NCBI RefSeq assembly: GCF_042956465.1
Contig: NZ_JBIBGL010000004.1
Span: forward strand, 496,001 to 560,000
DNA from: Embleya sp042956465
GTDB taxonomy: Bacteria; Actinomycetota; Actinomycetes; Streptomycetales; Streptomycetaceae
Direction: 5' to 3'
DNA length: 64,000 bases
Shown: piece by piece, positions 56,807 to 64,000 of the stretch
Position numbering within the stretch: position 1 is the first letter of the stretch
How the letters are laid out: every line of letters starts with the position of its first letter
Program-made: the position numbers and the translations under genes
Notes under the pieces: generated by a model
What the model saw: the letters and a program-made list of their open reading frames with translations, nothing else
The model's database searches: none
Told to the model about the DNA's origin: nothing

Positions 56807-57729
56807 CCGACACCGTCGCGTTCGTCGGGCTGGGCAACATGGGCGGCCCGATGGCCGCCAACCTGGTCGCGGCCGGACACGTCGTCACCGGGTTCGACCC
56901 GGCGCCGCAGGCCCTGGAGCAGGCCCGGGACAACGGTGTGCGGATCGCCGGGTCGCCCGCGGAGGCCGTCGCCGGCGCGGACGTGGTGATCACCATGTTG
57001 CCCGGCGGGGCACACGTCCTGGACTGCTACCTGGGCCCGGAGGGCCTCCTGGCCGCCGCACCCGCCGGCGCGGTGTTCGTCGACTGCTCGACGATCGACG
57101 TCGCCGACGCACACGCCGCGCACGAGGCGGTACGCGCGTCCGGGCGCCGCGCCCTGGACGCGCCGGTGTCCGGCGGAGTGGTCGGCGCGGTCGCCGGCAC
57201 GCTCACGTTCATGGTCGGCGCCGACGACGCGGACTTCGCCGCGATCGAGCCCGTGCTGACCGCGATGGGGCGCCGCGTCGTGCACTGCGGACCGCCCGGG
57301 GCCGGACAGGCCGCGAAGATCTGCAACAACATGATCCTGGGCGCCACGATGATCGCGGTGAGCGAGGCGTTCGTGCTGGGCGAGCACCTCGGCCTCTCCC
57401 ACCAGGCGTTGTTCGACGTCGCCTCGGCCGCCTCCGGACAGTGTTGGGCGCTGACCACGAACTGCCCGGTGCCCGGACCGGTACCGGCCAGTCCCGCCAA
57501 CCACGACTACCGACCCGGCTTCGCCGGAGCCCTGATGGCCAAGGACCTGCGGCTGGCCGCCAACGCGATCCGCGCGGGCGGCGTGTCCGCCGAACTGGGC
57601 CTGCACGCGGCCGAGATGTACGCGGCGTTCGCCGAGAACGGCGGCGCGGAGCGCGACTTCTCCGCCGTCATCCACACCATCAGGGACCACACCGCCACCG
57701 CCACCGGCGAAGGGAACGACCCGGCATGA
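56803..57729 (+). CDS. mmsB: 3-Hydroxyisobutyrate dehydrogenase
   Basis: 308 aa; oxidises 3-hydroxyisobutyrate to methylmalonate semialdehyde, the substrate of MmsA. Rossmann motif FVGLGNMGGPMAANL (residues 6-20), substrate loop DAPVSGGVVGAVAGTL, and the catalytic Lys in GAGQAAKICNNM. The C-terminal KDLRLAANAI helix is also typical. ATGA overlaps at both ends. Confidence 0.95.
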   Translation: MTDTVAFVGLGNMGGPMAANLVAAGHVVTGFDPAPQALEQARDNGVRIAGSPAEAVAGADVVITMLPGGAHVLDCYLGPEGLLAAAPAGAVFVDCSTIDVADAHAAHEAVRASGRRALDAPVSGGVVGAVAGTLTFMVGADDADFAAIEPVLTAMGRRVVHCGPPGAGQAAKICNNMILGATMIAVSEAFVLGEHLGLSHQALFDVASAASGQCWALTTNCPVPGPVPASPANHDYRPGFAGALMAKDLRLAANAIRAGGVSAELGLHAAEMYAAFAENGGAERDFSAVIHTIRDHTATATGEGNDPA

Positions 57730-58502
57730 CCGAGTACGAGACCATCCTGGTCGAGCGTCACGATCGCACCGCGCTGATCACGCTCAACCGTCCCAAGGCG
57801 CTCAACGCCCTCAACCTGCAGGTGATGGCCGAGGTCGTCGACGCCGCGACCACGCTCGACCGCGACCCGGACGTCGGCGCTCTGGTGATCACCGGGTCCG
57901 CGAAGGCCTTCGCCGCCGGCGCGGACATCAAGGAGATGCAGCCCAACGACTACATGGACGTCTACCTCTCCGACTGGTTCTCCGCGTGGGACCGACTCGG
58001 CGACGTCCGCAAGCCCACCATCGCCGCGGTCTCCGGCTACGCGCTCGGCGGCGGCTGCGAACTCGCCATGATGTGCGACGTCCTCCTCGCCGCCGACACC
58101 GCCGTCTTCGGCCAGCCCGAGATCAAGCTCGGCGTCATCCCGGGCATCGGTGGCTCACAACGGCTGACCCGCGCGATCGGCAAGGCCAAGGCGATGGACC
58201 TGTGTCTGACCGGCCGCACGATGAACGCGGACGAGGCCGAACGCGCCGGCCTGGTCTCGCGCATCGTCCCCGCCGCCGACCTCCGCGCCGAGGCGCTGGC
58301 CACGGCTGCGACCATCGCGGGCATGTCGGCCCCGATCGCGATGATGGCCAAGGAGAGCGTCAACCGCGCCTTCGAGACCACGTTGGCCGAGGGCGTGCGC
58401 TTCGAACGTCGGCTGTTCCACGCCACGTTCGCCACGGCGGACCAGAAGGAGGGCATGGCGGCGTTCACCGAGAAGCGCTCGCCGTCGTTCACCCACCGCT
58501 GA
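57726..58502 (+). CDS. Enoyl-CoA hydratase
   Basis: 258 aa crotonase; adds water to methacrylyl-CoA or a similar enoyl-CoA. LNRPKALNALNLQVM, AFAAGADIKEM (oxyanion), GYALGGGCELAMMCD with the first catalytic Glu, and GVIPGIGGSQRLTRAIG. Last gene of the operon, followed by a perfect hairpin at 58511-58541. Together with the four preceding genes it gives the valine path from isobutyryl-CoA to propionyl-CoA. Confidence 0.94.
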   Translation: MTEYETILVERHDRTALITLNRPKALNALNLQVMAEVVDAATTLDRDPDVGALVITGSAKAFAAGADIKEMQPNDYMDVYLSDWFSAWDRLGDVRKPTIAAVSGYALGGGCELAMMCDVLLAADTAVFGQPEIKLGVIPGIGGSQRLTRAIGKAKAMDLCLTGRTMNADEAERAGLVSRIVPAADLRAEALATAATIAGMSAPIAMMAKESVNRAFETTLAEGVRFERRLFHATFATADQKEGMAAFTEKRSPSFTHR

Positions 58503-58510
58503 GTCGGTCG

Positions 58511-58541
58511 GGACGTCGGGCGGCGCCGCCGCCCGACGTCC
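58511..58541 (+). terminator. Perfect palindromic terminator of the valine operon
   Basis: GGACGTCGGGCGGC and GCCGCCCGACGTCC flank GCC: a 14-bp perfect stem starting 9 bp after the last stop codon. Confidence 0.8.
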
Positions 58542-58634
58542 TCGGTCGTCCGTGCCCATGCGATGCGATCGGTCCTGAATGTCACTGTTCATCCGACTAT
58601 TCAAGTATCCCGGTGATCGGTCGATGGCCATGAC

Positions 58635-60398
58635 GTGAACGTATTTCTCTCTCTCCGCCGTGCGGCATCCCGGCCCGACGCGGCGGCCTCCCGCCGGCGC
58701 TCGGGCCCCGCGCGGCGCCGGCGTTCGACCGGAGTCGTCCTGGCCGTCGCCGTGTCCTCGGCCCTGGTGACCGGCTCGGCCGGCCCCGCGCCCCGGCACG
58801 CCGCGCAAGCGGTCGCACCCACGGGTGGCAAGAAGGCGGTCGCAATCACCCTCGACGGGGACCACCTGACGGTGGCCCAGATGCGGGCGGTGCTGCACGG
58901 CAACGCCGGACCGGTGCAACTGGCGCCGGCCGCCGCCGACCGCATGCGCGCGGCTCGCGAGGGTGGGTTGCTCGCGCTGAGCCGCGGCCAACGCGTGTAC
59001 GGCTGGAACCAGGCACTGGGTCCGCTCAAGGACCGCCCCCTCACCGACGCCGAGCAGCGCGACTTCCAACGCCGGGTGCTGCGCTCGCACGCGGCCGGCA
59101 CCGGAGAGGAACTCCCGCCCGGTGTCGCCCGGTTGGCCCTGGTGCTGCGGGCGAACGCGATGGCCCGGGCCCGGATGGGGGTGCGGCCCGAGATGGTCGA
59201 ACGCATGCTGGCGCTGGTCAACGCGGGCGTGACCCCGGTGATGCCATCGATCGGATCCCTGGGCACCGGGGACCTCCAGCCGATGGCCGCCGCGGGGCTC
59301 GTGCTCACCGGCGACGCGGGCACGGCCCGGCTGCGCGAGGGGCCCGCACGCGGGGCGGCCGAGATCCTGCGCCAGGCCGGTCTGCCGGTCGAGTTCCCCT
59401 TGGAGGCGGGCGAGACGCTGCCGCTGATCAGCGGCAGCGGTGTGCTGACGGCCCGCTACACGGCGTCGGTCGACCGGGCCGAACGGTTCCTGGACCAATT
59501 CCGCGGCGCATTCGCCCTGTTCCTGGAGGCCACGCGCGCCGAGGCCGGTTCCCTGGACGAGCGCACCCACGCCGAACGCCGCATCCCGGCCCAGGAGCAC
59601 GAGGCCGCCCGGCTGCGCGAACTCACCGCGGACAGCGCCTGGATGACCGAACAGGGCCGGGAGAGGTACGGCGAGAAGTCCCCCCGCGTGCAGGACGCGG
59701 TCTCGGTCCGCGCCGCCCCGCACATCACCGCGACCGCCCGCCAGACACTGGACGAGGCCCAGACCATCATCACCCGCGAGGCCAACGCCTCGACGTCCAA
59801 CCCACTCCTGTTCGAACGCCCGGACCACACCTGGGAGTTCGTGATGGGAGGCAACTGGGACGGCGCCCGGATCGGGCACGCGATCGACACCCTCAACGCC
59901 CAGATCACCGATGTCGCCGTACTCTCCCACGAGTTGTCCGGTCGCCTGATCGCCTCCAAGTGGAGCTACGGACTGCCCGACAACCTCGCCGGCCCGCCGG
60001 TCGGTCTCAACTCCGGCCTGGTGCAGGTACAGACCGTGGGAGCGGCCCTGATCCCCGAGATGCAGACCCGCGCCATGCCGGCCGGAGTGCTCTCGCGCCC
60101 GGAGAAGTTCGGGCAGGAGGACCACAACACGATGGCCATGGCCTCGGTGCGCAACCTCGACGACAACCTCTCCCGCGCCGAGATCGTGCTCGCGGTGCAA
60201 TTCCTGCTCGCCGCCCAGGGCATCGACCTCGCCCGACCCACCATGGGCGACCTGCCCCTGGCCAAGGCAACCGACGCGCTCCACCACCGACTCCGCGAAC
60301 GGGTCCCCGCCCTCGGCGACGACCGCTGGCTGACCCCGGACGTCGACGCCGCCATCGACATGGTCACCCACGGCGCCCTGCGCCCCGACGGATCCTGA
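58635..60398 (+). CDS. Secreted aromatic amino acid lyase-like protein (HAL/PAL family) with shortened MIO site
   Basis: 587 aa. A long Arg-rich n-region and the core STGVVLAVAVSSALVTG indicate an export signal, unusual because HAL/PAL enzymes are cytoplasmic. Family landmarks are VYGWNQALGPLKD (the usual YGxNTGFG), LRANAMARA, GSLGTGDLQP, EANASTSNPLLF, GNWDGARIGHAIDTL and FGQEDHNTMAMASVRNL. The MIO cofactor normally forms from Ala-Ser-Gly within GSVGASGDL. Here the segment is GSLGTGDL, one residue shorter, so the standard triad is absent. The protein may be an MIO-free enzyme, a binding protein, or use a Gly-Thr-Gly variant. It converges on the signal peptidase gene, the stops overlapping by 35 bp. 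Confidence 0.85.
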   Translation: MNVFLSLRRAASRPDAAASRRRSGPARRRRSTGVVLAVAVSSALVTGSAGPAPRHAAQAVAPTGGKKAVAITLDGDHLTVAQMRAVLHGNAGPVQLAPAAADRMRAAREGGLLALSRGQRVYGWNQALGPLKDRPLTDAEQRDFQRRVLRSHAAGTGEELPPGVARLALVLRANAMARARMGVRPEMVERMLALVNAGVTPVMPSIGSLGTGDLQPMAAAGLVLTGDAGTARLREGPARGAAEILRQAGLPVEFPLEAGETLPLISGSGVLTARYTASVDRAERFLDQFRGAFALFLEATRAEAGSLDERTHAERRIPAQEHEAARLRELTADSAWMTEQGRERYGEKSPRVQDAVSVRAAPHITATARQTLDEAQTIITREANASTSNPLLFERPDHTWEFVMGGNWDGARIGHAIDTLNAQITDVAVLSHELSGRLIASKWSYGLPDNLAGPPVGLNSGLVQVQTVGAALIPEMQTRAMPAGVLSRPEKFGQEDHNTMAMASVRNLDDNLSRAEIVLAVQFLLAAQGIDLARPTMGDLPLAKATDALHHRLRERVPALGDDRWLTPDVDAAIDMVTHGALRPDGS

Positions 60399-60987
60399 GC
60401 CCGCCCGCCCGGGCCGACGGCCCGGGCGGCACTTCCGGCCCCGGCCGGCCGCCGGGGCCGGCTCGGCGACCGGGTCCAAGCCCGCGGATCACGACCCCGA
60501 GGATGTCGGCGCGTTCGAGGTAGCCGATGTGGCGGGAGTCGTGGCTGTGCGCGGCGTTGTCGCCCAGCAGGACGAACCGTTGCGGCGGCACGGGCCGCCC
60601 GGCCTCGGCGGCGAGGGCCGGGCCCAGGCCCCGGGGAACCGGATCGCCGGGGCCGGCCGCGACCCGTTTGATCATCCGGCCGCGGGCATCGGGCGGCGCG
60701 CAGGCTCGCCCGTCGGGTGACGTGTGCGGCGCCGCGGGCTCTCCCGGCGGCGCACCCGAGGGTGGTCGCCACGTGGCGACCACGACCCGACCGGTGACCG
60801 AACCGGCCGGCTCGCGCCGGCCGAACCGCCGCACCAGCACCCGGTCGCCGCTGCGGTAGGCCGGTTCCATGCTGGCGCCGGCGACGGTGATCACGGCGAG
60901 CAGACGCCGGGCCGCCAGGGCGGCCGACAGGGGCGTCCCGATCACCACGATCGCGAGCGGCAACAGCCGTCTGCCGACCGGCCACAT
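60364..60987 (-). CDS. S26-family signal peptidase
   Basis: 207 aa from ATG 60987, with AGGAGG 8 bp upstream. An N-terminal membrane helix (LLPLAIVVIGTPLSAALAA) is followed by the Ser box VAGASMEPAYRSGD, box D MIKRVAAGPGD with the general-base Lys and box E VLLGDNAAHSHDSR. Cleaves signal or leader peptides on the outer face of the membrane. The last 40 residues are Gly/Pro/Arg-rich and overlap the lyase-like gene. Its place after an ABC exporter suggests a dedicated substrate. Confidence 0.88.
   Translation of the reverse strand: MWPVGRRLLPLAIVVIGTPLSAALAARRLLAVITVAGASMEPAYRSGDRVLVRRFGRREPAGSVTGRVVVATWRPPSGAPPGEPAAPHTSPDGRACAPPDARGRMIKRVAAGPGDPVPRGLGPALAAEAGRPVPPQRFVLLGDNAAHSHDSRHIGYLERADILGVVIRGLGPGRRAGPGGRPGPEVPPGPSARAGGLRIRRGAGRRG
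60405..60429. terminator. 11-bp perfect hairpin between convergent genes
   Basis: CCGCCCGGGCC and GGCCCGGGCGG around GAC, 6 bp after the lyase-like stop and inside the 3' end of the signal peptidase frame. Confidence 0.6.
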
Positions 60988-60998
60988 GGTGTACCTCC

Positions 60999-62864
60999 TC
61001 AGGAGACGAGCGAGTCGGGGACGTCACCGGATCCGCGCCGGTAGCCGTCGGCCTGCATCGTGAACAACCGGGCGTAGGCCCCGCCCGTGCGCATCAGTTC
61101 GTCGTGCGTGCCCTGTTCGACGATCCGACCGTGTTCGAGCACGACCAGCGGATCGGCGTCGCGCAGCGCGCCGAGCCGGTGCGAGATCAGCAGGCTGGTC
61201 CGGCCCGCTCGGTGTTCGCGCAGCCGCAGATGGATCTCCTGCTCGGCTTCGGCGTCGAGTCCGGAGCTGGGTTCGTCCAGGATCAGCAGGTCGGCGTCCG
61301 CGCGCAGCAACGAACGCGCCAGCGCGATGCGCTGCCACTGTCCGCCGGACAGGACGACGCCGGTGCCCGGGTCGCCCTTGTCCTCCTCGGAGAAGAAGAT
61401 TCGGCTGAGCATGGTGCGGTAGCCGTCGGGCAGGCGGGATATCGTTTCGTGCATGCCGGACAGGCGCGCGGCGCGTTCGATGGCGTCCCGCTCGGTCAGC
61501 CGGTCCAGGTCGCCGAGTCCGATGTTCTCGCCGGCGGTGAGGTCGTATTCCATGTAGTCCTGGAAGGTGGCCCCGATCCGCCTGCGCAACTCGACGGGGT
61601 GGAACGCCCGCAAGTCGGTGCCGTCCCACAACACTCGGCCGCGCTCCGGGTCGTACAGCCGACACAGGAGCTTGATCAGCGTCGTCTTACCCGCGCCGTT
61701 GAGCCCCACCAGGCCCACGCAACGGCCCGCGGGAATCGTGAGGTTCACCCCGCGCAACACCCAGGGGTGGTCCGGGCCGTAGCGAAACCACACGTCGCGC
61801 AGTTCGATGCCGTGCCGGAGCGCGGGCACCGGCTCGGGGCGGGCGCGCACCGGCAGGTCGTCCCCCGTCTCCCGGACGACGACGTAGTGGTCGAAGAGCA
61901 GGAGCGCCTGGTGTCCACCCGCGATGTCGTTGGCCAGCGCGGCGAGTGCCGTCTGTACGGCGGGCAGTGCGGCCACGAGCAGCGCGACGTCGCCGATGCC
62001 GATCCGGCCCCGTCCCGCCTCCCGGACCGCCCACAGCAGGCCCAGTCCGGCCACCACCGACGCGAGCACCCCGAGGCCGATTTGGATGGTCAGCTCCCGG
62101 CGGTCCACCGCCTGTTTCGCCGCGTCGGCCCTGCGTCGTTCGGTGAGCATGCGCTCGCGCAGGAATCCGCCGATCCCGAACAGCCGGATCTCCTTGGCGG
62201 CCTGCGCGTTGGTCAGCACTTGGAAGTAGAACATCTCACGGCGCTCCGCGGGCCCGATGTCCCAGAGCATCGCCGCCCGCCGCCGGCTCATCGCCAACTC
62301 GCCGAGCAGCACCGGCACCCCGGCCAGGAGCACGGCGGCGGCCAGGAGCGGGCTCACGACGATCAGCGAGCCGAGGAAACCGCCGATGGTGAGCACCCCG
62401 CCCAGCACCCCCAGTGTGCTGTTGACCGCCTGCATCGGCGTCATGCCGCCGGCTTGCTGGGCCAGCCGCAGCCGGTCCAGGAACCTCGGGTCCTCGAACC
62501 TGCTCAGACCGGTCAGGCCGTCGACTGCTCGGTAGAGGGAGTCCTGGGCGCGCAGCGCGGTCGCGCGCTGCGTCTGCGCCTGTACGTACCGCGCCAGATG
62601 CGGCACCGCAGCGGCGGCCACTCCGGTCGTGGCGAGCAGCCCGGCCGGCACGAGGAGCGCCTCGACCCCGCCGCCCGCGGCCAGCCGCTCCAGCACCGCC
62701 CGCACGGTCCACGCGGCGGCGATCGGCAACACCGCGCCCAGCGCGGTCAGCAGCGTCAGGACCGCCAGATGCCGGGGCGCCGCCCGAAAGGCCAGTCCCG
62801 TCGCCGATCGCAGCACCGCGGCCAACCGCCGCGACCCCGGCGACGACGCCGTCTCCGCACTCAC
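60999..62864 (-). CDS. ABC exporter, fused membrane and ATPase domains
   Basis: 621 aa half-transporter that would act as a dimer. The six-helix membrane domain (about 20-330) includes HLAVLTLLTALGAVLPIAAA. The ATPase has Walker A VGLNGAGKTTLIK, a Q-loop, signature LSGGQWQRIALARSL (Trp in place of the usual Arg or Gln), Walker B LLILDEPSSGLD and the H-loop ISHRL. There is no N-terminal C39 peptidase, so leader removal would need a separate protease such as the signal peptidase next door. GTG 62864 overlaps the redoxin stop as GTGA. Confidence 0.93.
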   Translation of the reverse strand: MSAETASSPGSRRLAAVLRSATGLAFRAAPRHLAVLTLLTALGAVLPIAAAWTVRAVLERLAAGGGVEALLVPAGLLATTGVAAAAVPHLARYVQAQTQRATALRAQDSLYRAVDGLTGLSRFEDPRFLDRLRLAQQAGGMTPMQAVNSTLGVLGGVLTIGGFLGSLIVVSPLLAAAVLLAGVPVLLGELAMSRRRAAMLWDIGPAERREMFYFQVLTNAQAAKEIRLFGIGGFLRERMLTERRRADAAKQAVDRRELTIQIGLGVLASVVAGLGLLWAVREAGRGRIGIGDVALLVAALPAVQTALAALANDIAGGHQALLLFDHYVVVRETGDDLPVRARPEPVPALRHGIELRDVWFRYGPDHPWVLRGVNLTIPAGRCVGLVGLNGAGKTTLIKLLCRLYDPERGRVLWDGTDLRAFHPVELRRRIGATFQDYMEYDLTAGENIGLGDLDRLTERDAIERAARLSGMHETISRLPDGYRTMLSRIFFSEEDKGDPGTGVVLSGGQWQRIALARSLLRADADLLILDEPSSGLDAEAEQEIHLRLREHRAGRTSLLISHRLGALRDADPLVVLEHGRIVEQGTHDELMRTGGAYARLFTMQADGYRRGSGDVPDSLVS

Positions 62865-63418
62865 GGGACCGCGGGCACGAGGGCCGGCAGCACGTGGTCG
62901 CCGACGGCCTCCACCACGAGTTCGTCCCCGACGGCGCGCACCCGGCAGATCACCGGGAAGGCGCGGGCCGCGAACGCCTCGGTCACGGGTCCATCGACGG
63001 ATTCGTGCACGACCCGGGTGACCGGTGCCAGTTCCTCGATCATCTGCCGGGTGTCCGGATCCGCGGCCCGTCCGCCCGCGACGACGACAACGGCCGCATC
63101 CGCGGAAGTTGCCCGCAGCGCCGCCGCCACCCGCGGCAACTTCTCATGGCACGGCGGGCATCCGGGCGACATGAACACCACGACGGTCCCGGTGCGAAGG
63201 TCGCGCCTGTGCAGGGGTCCGCCGTCGACGGTGCGGGTCTCGAAGGCCCCCACGAGGGCGCCCGGAGGCAACATGCCTTCGTCGTCGACCATGTCCGGGG
63301 ACCGGCGCGGGCCCTGGGCCTGCTGCGTGCGCAGTCTTCGAACCAGGCCCACGGTCAGCAGGAGGTCGAGCAGACACAGCGCGCCGACGAGCACGACGGC
63401 CGCGATGAGATACGGCAT
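62861..63418 (-). CDS. Membrane-anchored thioredoxin-fold protein (TlpA/MauD-like)
   Basis: 185 aa from ATG 63418 (AAGGG upstream). One N-terminal membrane helix (LIAAVVLVGALCLLDLLLTVG), a linker, then a redoxin domain with FMSPGCPPCHEKLPRVAAAL, the CxxC being CPPC. The active site would face outside. Paired with the MauE-like protein upstream, it probably forms a disulfide-exchange relay, as in the methylamine dehydrogenase maturation genes mauE-mauD. Confidence 0.87.
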   Translation of the reverse strand: MPYLIAAVVLVGALCLLDLLLTVGLVRRLRTQQAQGPRRSPDMVDDEGMLPPGALVGAFETRTVDGGPLHRRDLRTGTVVVFMSPGCPPCHEKLPRVAAALRATSADAAVVVVAGGRAADPDTRQMIEELAPVTRVVHESVDGPVTEAFAARAFPVICRVRAVGDELVVEAVGDHVLPALVPAVP

Positions 63419-63420
63419 GG

Positions 63421-63984
63421 TCACCCTTGCCCTTTCCGTGCGGCGACGGGGAAGGCGTCGCGCAGCAACTCGGATACGTCGTCCAGAACGGTCACCGTCA
63501 CGCCCGTGATCAGGCCGATGCCGATGGTGACCGCAAGGCCGCCGGGGGCGTCCGGCAGGCCGTGGGGCGCCCCGACCGCGCCGATGGCCGCCACGACGAT
63601 CAGGAAGCCGTTGCGACCGAGTTGGAGCGGGCCCGTGTCGATCGCGGAAGCCCCGAAGCAGCGGCAGGACACCCGCACGCCGCGTCGAAGCGACACCGCC
63701 ATCGCGAGGGTGAACACCGCGAGCAGGCAGCCCACCAGCACGAATCCCACGAACGCCGCCGGTCCCGGCGACGACAACAACACGATCCCGGCGGTTTCCG
63801 CCCCGACGACAAGGCAGCCCACGGCACGGGCGCGGCGGGCGGGCACCACGGCGAACGCCCGGACCGAGCGCACGAACGCCGCGAAGGATCGCGCGGAGTG
63901 GAGCTTGCTCACCACCGCGACCGCGAGAACGACCCACAGCAGGGCCCGGCAGGACATCGCGGCGAGTTCCATGGCGCAGGCCAC
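63421..63984 (-). CDS. MauE/DoxX-family redox-associated membrane protein
   Basis: 187 aa with about four membrane segments (ALLWVVLAVAVVS, AVGCLVVGAETAGIVLL, FVGFVLVGCLLAVFTLAMAV and FLIVVAAIGAVGA). The Cys motif VSCRCFGAS after the third segment is the MauE hallmark and is thought to pass electrons to a periplasmic redoxin. GTG 63984 is used; ATG 63972 is possible. It is the first gene of the four-gene operon within the window; more genes may lie to the right of the edge. Confidence 0.82.
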   Translation of the reverse strand: MACAMELAAMSCRALLWVVLAVAVVSKLHSARSFAAFVRSVRAFAVVPARRARAVGCLVVGAETAGIVLLSSPGPAAFVGFVLVGCLLAVFTLAMAVSLRRGVRVSCRCFGASAIDTGPLQLGRNGFLIVVAAIGAVGAPHGLPDAPGGLAVTIGIGLITGVTVTVLDDVSELLRDAFPVAARKGQG

Positions 63985-64000
63985 CCTTCGATCGTGACGG

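Overview
The window comes from a very GC-rich actinomycete, most likely Streptomyces or a close relative. The supporting signs are strong G/C wobble bias, GTG and TTG starts, GTGA/ATGA stop-start overlaps, DmdR/IdeR-type iron boxes, SpoIIE-type phosphatases and a cobalamin riboswitch. The species cannot be named from the sequence alone.

Region 1 (1-27354) is an iron-regulated NRPS siderophore locus, cut at its left edge. It holds a siderophore ABC-transporter ATPase (partial), an L-ornithine N5-hydroxylase, an EntS-like exporter, an MbtH-like protein, a wrecked aspartate decarboxylase gene (panD), a siderophore-binding lipoprotein and three NRPS proteins. In assembly order these read ArCP-Cy-A-PCP (23821-27354), C-A-PCP-C-A-PCP-E* (15968-23638) and E*-C-A(nMT)-PCP-C-A-PCP-TE (6249-15971). 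My hand-read pocket codes give Cys/Ser/Thr-like, beta-alanine-like, an unusual Ser-like pocket, N5-hydroxyornithine and N5-hydroxyornithine. The predicted product is an aryl-oxazoline (or thiazoline)/beta-Ala/X/N-methyl-hydroxyOrn/hydroxyOrn peptide, of the general type of the madurastatins and cahuitamycins. Aryl-acid synthesis and activation genes are not in the window. A small inverted-repeat element (MITE-like) has inserted into panD, and a second copy abuts the ABC ATPase gene. Two iron boxes (921-939 and 23708-23726) should give Fe-dependent repression.

Region 2 (27355-47660) is mixed chromosomal content. It has a SpoIIE-type sensor phosphatase, an alpha/beta hydrolase behind a paired inverted-repeat operator, xylose genes (xylB-xylA and a divergent ROK repressor separated by about 1 kb of GCGGC-rich tandem repeats), an amidohydrolase-IclR pair, a GNAT acetyltransferase, an AhpD-like protein, a second SpoIIE phosphatase, a truncated IclR, an SDR, an MMPL transporter and a STAS-like protein.

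Region 3 (47660-58541) has a secreted beta-lactamase-fold peptidase, an epoxide hydrolase, a methyltransferase and an FMN-barrel protein. A clear cobalamin riboswitch then precedes a valine-catabolic operon: mmsA, acyl-CoA dehydrogenase, hydroxyisobutyryl-CoA hydrolase, mmsB and enoyl-CoA hydratase.

Region 4 (58635-64000) has a secreted aromatic-ammonia-lyase-like protein whose MIO-forming triad is shortened. Facing it is a four-gene operon (MauE-like, redoxin, ABC exporter, signal peptidase) that looks like an export and disulfide-maturation cassette cut by the right edge of the window.
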